Both the position numbers and the translations under genes were made by a program. Shown here in pieces: positions 16,689 to 25,429 of a stretch of 64,000 bases of DNA. The stretch is from Photobacterium swingsii (GTDB lineage: Bacteria > Pseudomonadota > Gammaproteobacteria > Enterobacterales > Vibrionaceae). Each line of letters starts with the position of its first letter. The stretch's first letter is position 1. The notes beneath the pieces are model-generated. The model did not search any database. It was not told the origin of the DNA and saw only the letters and a program-made list of their open reading frames with translations. The stretch is from assembly GCF_024346715.1 (NCBI RefSeq), contig NZ_AP024852.1, forward strand, positions 2,542,001-2,606,000, written 5' to 3'.

Positions 16689-17855
16689 ATGATTACTCAC
16701 GTTGGCATTATCGACCAAGACCCCGTTCGGTTGATAACCCCGTTACTAGACCATGGTGTACCCGCCAATAAAATGATTTTTATTGGTACAGAAGCGCAAC
16801 GCGAACAATACGATCGCCTGTCTTCCATTTTAACGCCAAGAAACATTGATGCAGAATTCTTCGTTATTCCTGATTCCATCAATATTACTTGTATTCGCCA
16901 GTGTCTTAATGAACTCGCTGAAAAGCTAAAGCAATCACAATCTGAAGTATGGTTTAACGCCAGCTGTGGTTTACGTCATCGCTTGCTGTCTGCTTATGAA
17001 GTATTCCGCACTTTTCATTGGCCCATTTATGTCATCGAACCTTTTAGTGATGAAATGTGCTGGCTTTACCCCTCTGATCGTGAACAACAACAAGTTGAAG
17101 ACCGCATCCAACTCACTGACTACCTCACTATTTTCGGTGCACGCTGTGAACTGCCAGAACAATTGGTTCCAGAAGCACTTAGCGATCAGCTACGCGAGCT
17201 AGGTCAACGCTGGGCAAGTTCAGCACTCGAGTTAGGCCCAGGTTTAGCGACTCTTAATTACCTTGCGACTACGTGCCGAAAAGAACAGTGCCTCACTGTA
17301 ACGCTCAGTGAAAAACAACAAGGTTACCGTGAACTTGGCATGCTATTGGCTGATCTGGAAGAAACAGGATTAGCAACCTACAAAGATGGCTCTTTGACAT
17401 TTAAACATGAAGAAGCCCGCCGCTTTGCTAATGGTGAATGGTTAGAAAATCTGGTTCACAGTACGGTTCGTGCGATTCAAAGCGACTTGCCTACGATTCA
17501 AGACCATTCTGTTGGTGTGCAGGTTTACCGTAAAATTGGTGAGCGTGAAGTTAGAAATGAGTTAGACGTAGCAACTGTGGTCAATAATAAACTGCATATT
17601 ATTGAGTGTAAAACCAAAGGTATGCGTGATGACGGTGACGATACGCTATACAAGCTAGAATCGTTACGTGACTTACTCGGTGGTCTGCAAGCACGTGCAA
17701 TGCTGGTAAGCTTCCGTCCACTTCGCCATCACGACTTAGTGCGTGCCCAAGACCTAGGTTTGGCTATTATCGGCCCAGACCAACTCGGTGAACTAGAGCA
17801 ACACTTACACCAGTGGCTAAAAGGTGCAGGTGGTTGGGCTCACAATATTGCTTAA
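16689..17855 (+). CDS. Standalone CARF-winged helix-PD-(D/E)XK nuclease, DUF1887/VC1899 type
   Basis: The 388-residue protein closely resembles the DUF1887 family founded on V. cholerae VC1899, relatives of the cyclic-oligoadenylate nucleases Card1 and Can2 of type III CRISPR systems. Residues 1-145 form a Rossmann-like CARF domain (HVGIIDQDPVRLITPLLDHG at the start). The ligand loop reads NASCGLRHRL (90-99) where CRISPR-linked relatives usually have an xTGGTK-like motif. About 150-245 looks like a winged-helix linker. The C-terminal nuclease carries GEWLE (249-253), NELDV (Glu291, Asp293) and ECK (Glu306, Lys308), an intact PD-(D/E)XK set. It is a single-gene unit with its own terminator and no cas10, csm/cmr or repeats in the window. 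Its activator is therefore unknown. A phage-defence or stress role is inference only. Confidence 0.85.
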   Translation: MITHVGIIDQDPVRLITPLLDHGVPANKMIFIGTEAQREQYDRLSSILTPRNIDAEFFVIPDSINITCIRQCLNELAEKLKQSQSEVWFNASCGLRHRLLSAYEVFRTFHWPIYVIEPFSDEMCWLYPSDREQQQVEDRIQLTDYLTIFGARCELPEQLVPEALSDQLRELGQRWASSALELGPGLATLNYLATTCRKEQCLTVTLSEKQQGYRELGMLLADLEETGLATYKDGSLTFKHEEARRFANGEWLENLVHSTVRAIQSDLPTIQDHSVGVQVYRKIGEREVRNELDVATVVNNKLHIIECKTKGMRDDGDDTLYKLESLRDLLGGLQARAMLVSFRPLRHHDLVRAQDLGLAIIGPDQLGELEQHLHQWLKGAGGWAHNIA

Positions 17856-17880
17856 TGCGATATAGCTAAAAAACACCAAT

Positions 17881-17913
17881 AAAAAAGAGGTTGCACTGAG
17901 CAACCTCTTTTTT
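17881..17913. terminator. Bidirectional terminator between CARF gene and lipoprotein gene
   Basis: A 14-base stem (AAAAAAGAGGTTGC with its exact complement) around an ACTGA loop lies between two convergent genes. It has T runs in both directions, so it can end transcription on both strands. Confidence 0.88.
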
Positions 17914-17949
17914 GTTATGAACAAACTCACTCAAGTTAAAGCACCAGCT

Positions 17950-19200
17950 TTACTGAACGTCCGAGTCAGGTGTCTCACCGTCAATGGGCAATTCAGCTTC
18001 ATCTACATGCTCGTCATCAAGATCGACAGCAGCCGTTACTGGCTCTTGATCAGGCGCAGTTGACTCCTCATCAAATGAATCAGGTACAGCTAATGATGGC
18101 GTGGCTTTCTGTTCAAGCTGTAATTTCAATGCCAAAATCTCAGCTTGCTGTTGATTCACCAAAGCTTCTAATGCTGCCGCACGCTGGCTCACTTCATTGG
18201 TTTTCAATGATGTTTTAGCCACATACTGTAGACGTGCCGATTTTACATTATTCGTGATTAACGTCGCTTGTGTACGAATAGGTTGATCACGTAAATCTTG
18301 GTCATTCAATGCCTTCGATATTCTCAGCAGTTTATTTTCCATTTCTAGAATGAAGTTTTCATGCTGATCTTTGCTGAGATCACGCATGGTGCTAACTTCC
18401 AATGCGATATGAGCGGCATGAGCTAATTCAAATTCAATGTCTTTGACCGCTACCTCAATCGCAGCAAAATCACGAGGCGTTGCATCTATGGTCGCTTTAC
18501 CTGATTCGATCCTGATCTCGACGCGGTTATAACTCAAAGGCGCGTAATAGCGCACATCATTACGACGATGCTGATCAAGCTGTGCTTCTAACGGTGCGAT
18601 ATAAATCTTCTTTACCGTTTTCACTTCTAAGCTATGCGCACGTTCCAAATACTCATCTTGCTTGGTACGCGCTTGACTCACATCTTCACGATCTATGTAG
18701 TTAAACAAGCGTGCATACAAACGACCAATCCGAGTATATTCAGAACGGTAATATTTTTTTGCATCTAGACTATCTAAATACTGCATTTGCGCCATTGCAG
18801 GAGCAAGTACCTCGTCCGCTTCTTCTTTCAAGCGCTCTAATGCCTTCATTTGCGTTTCAACAACGGTGATTTCATCGTTAAAACGATCCAAATAGGTCGA
18901 AGAAGAAAACAGTGAATAACTCTTTAAGGCAAGATCTGGATTATTAACAAGTTCTTTATAAATGCTATCAGCTTTAGCCCAGCTCGATTGCATTAAAGCA
19001 AACTTCTCAGGCGAATAAATTTCTAAAAAATCGATGCCTTGTAGCTTTTTTTGCCAAGAATTATGGCGCTGTAGGCTATTTTGATAAGCATTTTCAGCGT
19101 TAATCTCAACCGTCGCTGATTGAGGCTCGCTGGTGCTCTGACAAGCACTCAATAAAGCAGCACATACCGCTAACATGGCCACTTTACGAAATGGGTTCAT
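17950..19200 (-). CDS. Coiled-coil lipoprotein of unknown function
   Basis: I do not recognise a named family. The 416-residue protein has a lipoprotein signal with lipobox LLSAC, Cys20 being the lipidated residue. Gln21 instead of Asp suggests sorting to the outer membrane. The body (about 35-370) is strongly helical and charged. Heptad-like stretches near 120-190 and 335-365 (EALVNQQQAEILALKLQLEQ) suggest coiled coils. A central piece around 210-250 (RRNDVRYYAPLSYNRVEIRI) looks more folded. The last 45 residues are a very acidic, Pro-rich tail. There is no OmpA-like or transpeptidase domain. It stands alone, facing the CARF gene across a shared terminator. A periplasmic structural or tethering role is possible but not shown. 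Confidence 0.75.
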   Translation of the reverse strand: MNPFRKVAMLAVCAALLSACQSTSEPQSATVEINAENAYQNSLQRHNSWQKKLQGIDFLEIYSPEKFALMQSSWAKADSIYKELVNNPDLALKSYSLFSSSTYLDRFNDEITVVETQMKALERLKEEADEVLAPAMAQMQYLDSLDAKKYYRSEYTRIGRLYARLFNYIDREDVSQARTKQDEYLERAHSLEVKTVKKIYIAPLEAQLDQHRRNDVRYYAPLSYNRVEIRIESGKATIDATPRDFAAIEVAVKDIEFELAHAAHIALEVSTMRDLSKDQHENFILEMENKLLRISKALNDQDLRDQPIRTQATLITNNVKSARLQYVAKTSLKTNEVSQRAAALEALVNQQQAEILALKLQLEQKATPSLAVPDSFDEESTAPDQEPVTAAVDLDDEHVDEAELPIDGETPDSDVQ

Positions 19201-19328
19201 AGTGTAATCCGTAATAATTATTATTTTTAAGCGCTTTACTCTGTTGTTTTTATGAAATAATCGTAATTTCAGACAAAATCGTAGTTTATTTGCTTATTTT
19301 TTTGTACTTAAGTAATAGTAACCGACCC

Positions 19329-20054
19329 TCATCGGGTACTAAAGCCTTTATTTGTAATAAAGCGGTGCATAAAAGGCCTCGCTTCTTTAGTGAGCGTCTC
19401 AGTTATCTGCTGAGACCAGGTCGTCTCTTTGTTTCCACCCGTTCTATTACGGTAATACTCACTGACTCTCCTATCGTAATCCGCCAATGCTTGAGTATCT
19501 AACGACGCTTGATACTGCTCCTGATGCACTATCATAGATTGTGGTAATCGAGGTTTAGATTCAGGGTTTTGCGCTGGATGCCCTAAACATAAACCAAACA
19601 ATGGAATCACATGCTCAGGTAACTGTAATAATTGCGAAACGTGCTCAGGATTATTACGAATACCTCCAATGTAGACCCCACCAAGCCCCAAAGATTCCGC
19701 CGCGACTAAACAATTTTGTGCCATAAGCGCAGAATCAACGGCGCCGATGAGCGTTTGCTCAGTAAAACCTAATTGAGCTTCAGGGTGAATTTGTTGATGC
19801 CGATGAAAATCGATACAAAATACTAAGAACTCTGCAGCAGTCTCAACATAAGGTTGATTGCCAGCGAAAGCCGCAAGTTGAGCACGAGATTCAGGCATGG
19901 TCACCCGTATGACACTCGTGCATTGGATGAAACTCGACGAAGAAGCAGCAATGCCACAATCTAGAATGGTGGCAAGTACTTGTGCTTCAATCGGTTGAGG
20001 TGAGAATTTGCGAATAGAGCGATGCGCTAACAACGTCTCGATAGTGTGATTCAT
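19329..20054 (-). CDS. nfsA: Oxygen-insensitive NADPH nitroreductase, NfsA type
   Basis: The 241-residue flavoprotein matches NfsA/FRP enzymes in length and pattern. These reduce nitro compounds, quinones and flavins with NADPH using bound FMN. The N terminus IETLLAHRSIRKFSPQPIE contains the Arg-Ser-x-Arg FMN phosphate site. SSFIQCTSVIRV, the central LGLGGVYIGGIRNNPE and the FGLCLGHP motif are family signatures. It follows the alcohol dehydrogenase gene by only five bases, so the two form an operon. Nearby grxA recalls the E. coli grxA-ybjC-nfsA cluster, supporting a redox or oxidative-stress role. Confidence 0.88.
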   Translation of the reverse strand: MNHTIETLLAHRSIRKFSPQPIEAQVLATILDCGIAASSSSFIQCTSVIRVTMPESRAQLAAFAGNQPYVETAAEFLVFCIDFHRHQQIHPEAQLGFTEQTLIGAVDSALMAQNCLVAAESLGLGGVYIGGIRNNPEHVSQLLQLPEHVIPLFGLCLGHPAQNPESKPRLPQSMIVHQEQYQASLDTQALADYDRRVSEYYRNRTGGNKETTWSQQITETLTKEARPFMHRFITNKGFSTR

Positions 20055-20059
20055 CCTTG

Positions 20060-21250
20060 TTACTCATTTTCTATCGGGGTTTGACCTATTGTTGTACCAC
20101 AACAGTCGCAAATTTGCTCTAAAATGCCCAAAAGGCGGTCTTTGTTGAGCGGTAATGGATTTCCTTTTATCGCATTCGATAACATGGCATCTTCCGCCAC
20201 TTCACTAAACATGGTGTCACAAAAGCCATACTCACTCACCGCAGGTAAATTCAAACGACGTAAAGTCCGTTTCGTCCACGTTATCCCGTCCCCTATTTCT
20301 GCATTCATGCGCCCAGTCAGCAAGCAAGCCAACTGACGATAGCGATTTAGCACATCGGCACGGCCAGCCTCGCGTGCCGCAAGGACGTTTTCTTGCATAA
20401 CATAAGGCGATAAATGCGCAGTAATCAACCCATGTGGCGCCTGTAGCCGCCCACCCAAAGCTGATGCTAAACCATGGGCTGCGCCTAGCTTCGCATTCGC
20501 TAGTGCCATTCCCCCTAACATGGCGGCAAAAGCCATGTCTGAACGTGCTCTTGGATCATCATCTTCACACGCAGGGATAATCGCGCCAGCTAATCGTCGT
20601 AGTCCTTCTTCACAAATCATATCGGTGAGCGGATTTGGATCCCCACAAACATAAGCTTCCATCAAGTGGGTAAAAGCATCCATACCACAACACGCTGAAC
20701 TGACAGGATCCATGCCGTAAGTCAATGTGGGATCTACAATAGCCATATCAGGCAGCATATCTGGGCTGCGTAGACTCACTTTGACATTTTCTTGAGCAGA
20801 TCGAAGCACAGCATTTTTACTGACTTCAGAGCCCGTGCCCGCCGTGGTTGGAATCGCAATGAAAGGCAAAGGTTTAGCTTGAAGCGGCACATTACGCCCA
20901 ACGACTTCAACGTAGTCATAAACGCTCCCCTGGTTGGGAATTAGGGCTGCAAGTGCTTTGCCTGAATCTAAAACACTTCCTCCGCCTATTGCAACGACCA
21001 TATCTGGGCGAAACTTACGCCCCATCGCAGCCATTTCTTCAATCATGGCAATCAAGGGTTCGCCATGAACAGCGACTTGCTGATAGCGCATATTTTGCTG
21101 CTTTATATAATTAATGATGGGCTCAGAGCGGACCGCGTCTTTACCTGTCACTAATAACACGCTGTAGCCAAATTGATTAAATGCGCTCAGCGAGTTATTC
21201 AGCGCACCTTCACCAAAAACGATCCGTGTCGACGTCATAAATTGAAACAT
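20060..21250 (-). CDS. Iron-containing alcohol dehydrogenase
   Basis: The 396-residue protein belongs to the group III metal-dependent, NAD(P)-linked alcohol dehydrogenases. The dinucleotide site GGGSVLDSGKA is at 89-99, and the TTAGTGSEVS loop at 135-144. The metal ligands are Asp191, His195, His259 and His273 in GMDAFTHLMEAY, AAHGLAS and APHGLITAH. It reversibly reduces aldehydes or ketones; the substrate is not predictable. It heads a two-gene operon with the nitroreductase. An 8-base inverted repeat, CGTATAAC at 21284-21291 with GTTATACG at 21303-21310, lies just upstream and may be an operator. Confidence 0.9.
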   Translation of the reverse strand: MFQFMTSTRIVFGEGALNNSLSAFNQFGYSVLLVTGKDAVRSEPIINYIKQQNMRYQQVAVHGEPLIAMIEEMAAMGRKFRPDMVVAIGGGSVLDSGKALAALIPNQGSVYDYVEVVGRNVPLQAKPLPFIAIPTTAGTGSEVSKNAVLRSAQENVKVSLRSPDMLPDMAIVDPTLTYGMDPVSSACCGMDAFTHLMEAYVCGDPNPLTDMICEEGLRRLAGAIIPACEDDDPRARSDMAFAAMLGGMALANAKLGAAHGLASALGGRLQAPHGLITAHLSPYVMQENVLAAREAGRADVLNRYRQLACLLTGRMNAEIGDGITWTKRTLRRLNLPAVSEYGFCDTMFSEVAEDAMLSNAIKGNPLPLNKDRLLGILEQICDCCGTTIGQTPIENE

Positions 21251-21577
21251 AGCTACCCCTACTACCCAATTTGAAAATCCATTCGTATAACCGCCTTATT
21301 GCGTTATACGGATAGATTTTCTCTCTTATTATTTTCCACATTCAGCCACTTAAGTTGCATTGGTTTACGTTTGGTAATGTTGATGTAAAGCAACTTTATC
21401 TAGTGTTCATCTTACGTACTGTAAATAACTAGCGAACTGTCACAATTGAGACAGCACTAGCATTGCCTCTGTCATACAAATGCCTTGTTTTTTTCATTTA
21501 TCCGTCACTTACCGCCACTAACCTAGCCCCATCAAACAAGGTATGAAGCCTAACAAAACATTTCTAGGGGAAATAAA
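21251..21577. other. Divergent promoter region: alcohol dehydrogenase operon and porin gene
   Basis: The 327-base gap carries both promoters. Near the dehydrogenase start there is an inverted repeat (CGTATAAC, 11-base loop, GTTATACG; 21284-21310). The porin side has a TAGGGGAAAT ribosome site but no -10/-35 pair that I would assign. No ORF or RNA gene is evident. Confidence 0.5.
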
Positions 21578-22570
21578 ATGAAAAAAACAGTATTGGCATC
21601 GGCAGTTCTGGCAACACTCACGTCAGGCATTGCAAACGCAGCAACGGTTTATCAAGATGATACAAACTCACTCAAAATTGGCGGCCGTGCTGAAGCGCGC
21701 TTTAACGTATCTGATAACCATAAATATGACAGTGCCGGTAAGGAAAACGGCAATGATACGTTCAAAGATAAATCGCGTGCTCGTATCAACCTAAAAGGCA
21801 AGTCAGACATTACTGATAGCCTGACGGCATTTGGTACTTACGAGCTAGAAGTAAAAGATGGTAAAGGACAAGCCATTGATACTCGCTACCTTTTCGCAGG
21901 CTTAGACACTAACTTTGGTGCTTTCTCGTACGGACAGCAAGACTCTGCGCAAGTTATCCTGACAGACTTCACTGATATTTTGGCTACCTTTGGCGGTGAT
22001 GCCGCTGATCTTATTTCGGGTAACGGTGACAAAAAGCAAAACAACTTCGTTTATTCAGGTAACTTTGATGCATTAACAGTGACAGCTAACTACATTGTTA
22101 ATGAAAACGATAAGAAAGATACGCGTTCATACGGCCTTTCTGCCGTTTACGAGCTGCCTTTTGGCTTAGACTTTGGTGCAGGTTATGTTGGGGGCAAAGA
22201 AAGTGCAGACACCGATGTTAACCAATACAACTTAGTCGCACGCTACAGCCTAGAAAACTTCATGGTATCTGGTCTTTATGCTGGCGGTAAATCGGAAACA
22301 GGCTCAACCAAAACCGACCTAACAGGTTACGAATTGGCTGCAGCCTATCAACTGAATCAATTCATTTTCCAAGGCGTGTACAACAAACAGCAAGCTAAGG
22401 TCGATGGTAAGAAAACAGACAATCAAGATTACATTGCCATTGAAGGTATCTACAAAATTAACAGCAGCCTTCGCACTTACGCAGGCTATAAGTTTAATCA
22501 GCTAGATAAGAACACTGATAAATCAGCAAATAACGATGAGCTTCAGGCCGGTATCCGCTTCGACTTTTAA
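21578..22570 (+). CDS. Outer-membrane general porin, OmpU-like
   Basis: The 330-residue precursor has a clear Sec signal peptide (MKKTVLASAVLATLTSGIANA, cleavage after Ala21). The mature part is an alternating beta-barrel sequence that ends in an aromatic residue (GIRFDF), the outer-membrane insertion signal. Length and composition fit the 16-stranded trimeric porins of vibrios (OmpU/OmpL/OmpH group), and the KIGGRAEARFNVSD opening is typical. Porins admit small hydrophilic solutes, and in this family expression is often under ToxR control. It has a strong ribosome site (AGGGGAAAT) and its own terminator. Confidence 0.88.
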   Translation: MKKTVLASAVLATLTSGIANAATVYQDDTNSLKIGGRAEARFNVSDNHKYDSAGKENGNDTFKDKSRARINLKGKSDITDSLTAFGTYELEVKDGKGQAIDTRYLFAGLDTNFGAFSYGQQDSAQVILTDFTDILATFGGDAADLISGNGDKKQNNFVYSGNFDALTVTANYIVNENDKKDTRSYGLSAVYELPFGLDFGAGYVGGKESADTDVNQYNLVARYSLENFMVSGLYAGGKSETGSTKTDLTGYELAAAYQLNQFIFQGVYNKQQAKVDGKKTDNQDYIAIEGIYKINSSLRTYAGYKFNQLDKNTDKSANNDELQAGIRFDF

Positions 22571-22590
22571 GTTCAATATAACGCCAGATT

Positions 22591-22626
22591 AAAGATAAAA
22601 CCGAGCTTATGCTCGGTTTTATCTTT
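22591..22626 (+). terminator. Porin gene terminator
   Basis: A perfect 16-base stem (AAAGATAAAACCGAGC and its complement) with a TTAT loop begins 21 bases after the porin stop. It ends in a T-rich tail. Confidence 0.88.
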
Positions 22627-22764
22627 TTGCGGTGAACAAAAGTTGTGCTTTCTCGAAAAATTTTCCATCAATCGGTTTTATCTATCACATCAAGCGATAA
22701 ATCCCACTTCCTCAATGTCGTGAGCCACGATATAGTAAGCACAATTGATTTAAGGAGAGAGTGT

Positions 22765-23028
22765 ATGTTCGTTGTTATTTTTGGTCGCCCAGGTTGCCCA
22801 TTCTGTGTTCGTGCTAAAGACCTAGCAGAAAACTTAAAAGAAAGCCGTGAAGACTTTAACTACCGCTACGTTGATATCCACGCTGAAGGTATCAGCAAAG
22901 CAGATCTAGAAAAAACAGTGGGTAAACCAGTAGAAACTGTGCCACAAATCTTTGTTGATCAAGAGCACATCGGCGGCTGTACTGAATTTGAAGCATACGC
23001 AAAAGAAAACTTGGATCTTTTCCAATAA
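22765..23028 (+). CDS. grxA: Glutaredoxin 1
   Basis: The 87-residue cytosolic thiol-disulfide oxidoreductase contains the CPFC active site (Cys11, Cys14). It also has the GrxA-type TVPQIF and GGCTEFE glutathione-binding motifs. It reduces protein disulfides, ribonucleotide reductase and, classically, OxyR with glutathione. The open frame extends upstream to 22645, but the ATG at 22765 is the right start: AAGGAGAG lies directly before it and the protein then begins at the usual MFVVIFGRPGCPFC. It is a single gene with a terminator hairpin at 23101-23123. Confidence 0.95.
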   Translation: MFVVIFGRPGCPFCVRAKDLAENLKESREDFNYRYVDIHAEGISKADLEKTVGKPVETVPQIFVDQEHIGGCTEFEAYAKENLDLFQ

Positions 23029-23369
23029 TCCAAGCTGCGTAACCTCGCTCCGTAACTCGGTACTCTAGTAAAGATATAATGCCGAACATTACGCGATATT
23101 AAAGCCAGTCTATGACTGGCTTTTTGCTGTCTAATAACTGTAAATTCAAAGGATAAGCAGCATAAGATGACTGTTCCGCTGAATAATTTATCATGCTTTA
23201 AACTTAGCACCGTATTACGTCCTGTTTCCACCTGTTTTTAAAGCACTTTTTTGCATTAAACACAATGTGTTTTTGGAAAAAAATATTTCACTAAAAATCT
23301 ATAACCTGTCCATAAAATCAGCTAGACTTCACACACTCATCGCGTGCCCATTGTTCCGGAAAATTTGTT
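23029..23369. other. Intergenic region between grxA and ybjL
   Basis: The first part holds the grxA terminator (23101-23123). The rest is AT-rich and must contain the promoter of the transporter. No ORF or recognisable RNA was found. Confidence 0.55.
23101..23127 (+). terminator. grxA terminator
   Basis: AAAGCCAGTC and GACTGGCTTT form a 10-base stem with a TAT loop followed by T residues, about 70 bases past the grxA stop. Confidence 0.8.
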
Positions 23370-25052
23370 GTGAATATCGACGTTGCAGCTTTGCTTCACC
23401 AAAATGATATTTTGTTGCTCTTTGTCGTTCTTGCTGTTGGCTTAAGTGTCGGAAAGATCCGATTCGCTAATTTGCAATTAGGCAATTCTATTGGCGTTCT
23501 ACTCGCCGCCCTTCTCCTCGGTAATGCTGGTTTTACCTTTAATACAGAAGCGCTCAATATTGGCTTTATGCTCTTTATTTTCTGCGTGGGTATTGAAGCA
23601 GGCCCCAACTTTTTCGGTATCTTCTTCAGAGACGGAAAACACTACCTTCTACTCGCTCTCGTCGTATTACTCACGTCAATCGCCATCACAATGACAATGG
23701 CTGAACAGCTCAACCTCGATATTGGCTTGGCGACAGGTTTGATGGCAGGGTCGTTGACGGCAACGCCTGTTTTGGTAGGTGCAAAAGATGCACTGAATGG
23801 CGGCTTGGCAGGTATCACAGATAGTACTGCAATCCAGCAAATGGTTGATAGCTTAAGCGTTGGCTATGCAATGTCATACCTTGTTGGTCTTGTTAGCTTA
23901 ATTATGCTGGCAAAACTGATGCCGAAATTGCAAAAGCAAAATCTAGCTGAATCGTCACAACAAATCGCTAAAGAGCGAGGCATAGGTGAAGTAGGTCAAC
24001 GTAAAGTCTATTTACCTATTATTCGTGCTTACCGAGTTGGTCCAGAGCTCATTAACTGGATTGATGGTAAAAACCTTCGAGAGTTAGGCATTTACCGTCA
24101 GACAGGCTGTTATATCGAGCGTGTACGTCGTAATGGTATTTTAGCAAACCCTGATGGTGATGCGATTTTACAAGAAGGCGATGAAATTGCATTAGTAGGT
24201 TACCCAGATAGCCACGCACGATTGGATCCAAGTTTCCGCAACGGTAAAGAAGTTTTCGACCGTGACCTTCTCGATTTACGTATCGTGGAAGAAGAGATCG
24301 TGGTGAAAAACGACAATATTGCTGGTAAGCGTTTGTCTGATTTAAACTTGTCGGAATACGGCTGTTTCTTAAACCGTGTAGTACGTGCCCAAATCGAAAT
24401 GCCGATGGATCACAACATCTTGCTCGATAAAGGTGACATCTTGCAGGTCAGTGGCGAGAAAAGCCGTGTATTAGGTTTAGCTGAGCGCATCGGCTTCATT
24501 TCAATTCACAGCCAAATCGCCGACCTATTGGCTTTCTGTTGTTTCTTCATCATCGGCATGCTGATCGGTAGTATTACCATGACCTTTGGCCATATTGCCT
24601 TTGGTTTAGGTAGCGCCGCAGGTTTGTTGATTGCAGGTATTACGCTAGGTTTCCTACGTGCTAACCACCCTACTTTTGGTTATGTGCCACAAGGGGCGCT
24701 CAATATGACCAAAGACTTAGGTTTAATGGTCTTCATGGCGGGTATTGGCTTGAGCGCAGGTTCCAACTTGTTTGACTCACTGTCTGAAGTCGGCTTTGCG
24801 GTATTCGCAACCAGTATTATGGTCAGTGTGATCCCTGTCGTAGTGGCTTACCTGTTCGGTGCGTACGTGCTTAAAATGAACCGTGCCCTACTATTTGGTG
24901 CGATTATAGGTGCCCGTACCTGTGCCCCTGCGATGGACATGATTAACGAACATGCTCGCAGTACCATTCCAGCATTAGGTTATGCGGGTACGTATGCTAT
25001 TGCCAACGTCTTACTGACGATTGCAGGTACCTTGATCATGATCCTGAATTAA
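23370..25052 (+). CDS. ybjL: YbjL/YidE-family putative antiporter with two TrkA-C domains
   Basis: The 560-residue inner-membrane protein matches E. coli YbjL in size and plan. Five or six hydrophobic segments (about 10-185) are followed by two cytoplasmic TrkA-C (RCK-C) domains (about 205-290 and 295-375), then a second set of membrane segments (385-560). The family contains the aspartate:alanine exchanger AspT, but the substrate of YbjL itself is not settled. The gene starts with GTG at 23370. Its neighbour is grxA, the same pairing as in E. coli, which supports the assignment. It is followed by a terminator. Confidence 0.85.
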   Translation: MNIDVAALLHQNDILLLFVVLAVGLSVGKIRFANLQLGNSIGVLLAALLLGNAGFTFNTEALNIGFMLFIFCVGIEAGPNFFGIFFRDGKHYLLLALVVLLTSIAITMTMAEQLNLDIGLATGLMAGSLTATPVLVGAKDALNGGLAGITDSTAIQQMVDSLSVGYAMSYLVGLVSLIMLAKLMPKLQKQNLAESSQQIAKERGIGEVGQRKVYLPIIRAYRVGPELINWIDGKNLRELGIYRQTGCYIERVRRNGILANPDGDAILQEGDEIALVGYPDSHARLDPSFRNGKEVFDRDLLDLRIVEEEIVVKNDNIAGKRLSDLNLSEYGCFLNRVVRAQIEMPMDHNILLDKGDILQVSGEKSRVLGLAERIGFISIHSQIADLLAFCCFFIIGMLIGSITMTFGHIAFGLGSAAGLLIAGITLGFLRANHPTFGYVPQGALNMTKDLGLMVFMAGIGLSAGSNLFDSLSEVGFAVFATSIMVSVIPVVVAYLFGAYVLKMNRALLFGAIIGARTCAPAMDMINEHARSTIPALGYAGTYAIANVLLTIAGTLIMILN

Positions 25053-25429
25053 CAACACGGTATTTTGACTCATTAAAAGCAGCTCTTCAGAATAAGAGCT
25101 GCTTTTTTATTTGTAGCGCTCATTTATTTAGATCGTTATAAGCTTTATATTTATCAAAATAATGAGTCAACGAAATGTCAGCCTCTATTCAGTCAAATTC
25201 GTTACACTCTACTGCTACGAACACAAGCGCTGTACGTGATAGCCTAGCCTCTTCAAAATATAGGCTTTTCGCTCATTAAAACACGTCACCAGTGACAATT
25301 TAGACACTATGTTCGGGCGCTGAATCAGAAAACCTTGAATTAGTCACAGATTTACCATCTTGATATTCGCAAGGTTCTCATCTATTCAGTATATTCAATG
25401 AAATATTTTTATATCTGGGTACTCACATT
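25053..25429. other. Intergenic region between ybjL and the PhoP-like gene
   Basis: The first 55 bases hold the ybjL terminator. The remaining AT-rich stretch must carry the promoter of the two-component operon. The ribosome site before 25430 is weak. I saw no further structure or gene. Confidence 0.5.
25075..25110 (+). terminator. ybjL terminator
   Basis: AAAAGCAGCTCTT and its exact complement form a 13-base stem around CAGAAT, followed by a T run. Confidence 0.87.

Noticed and set aside
22645..22764. N-terminal extension of grxA to 22645
   Set aside because: The extension has no ribosome site, while AAGGAGAG directly precedes the ATG at 22765, which gives the standard GrxA N terminus.
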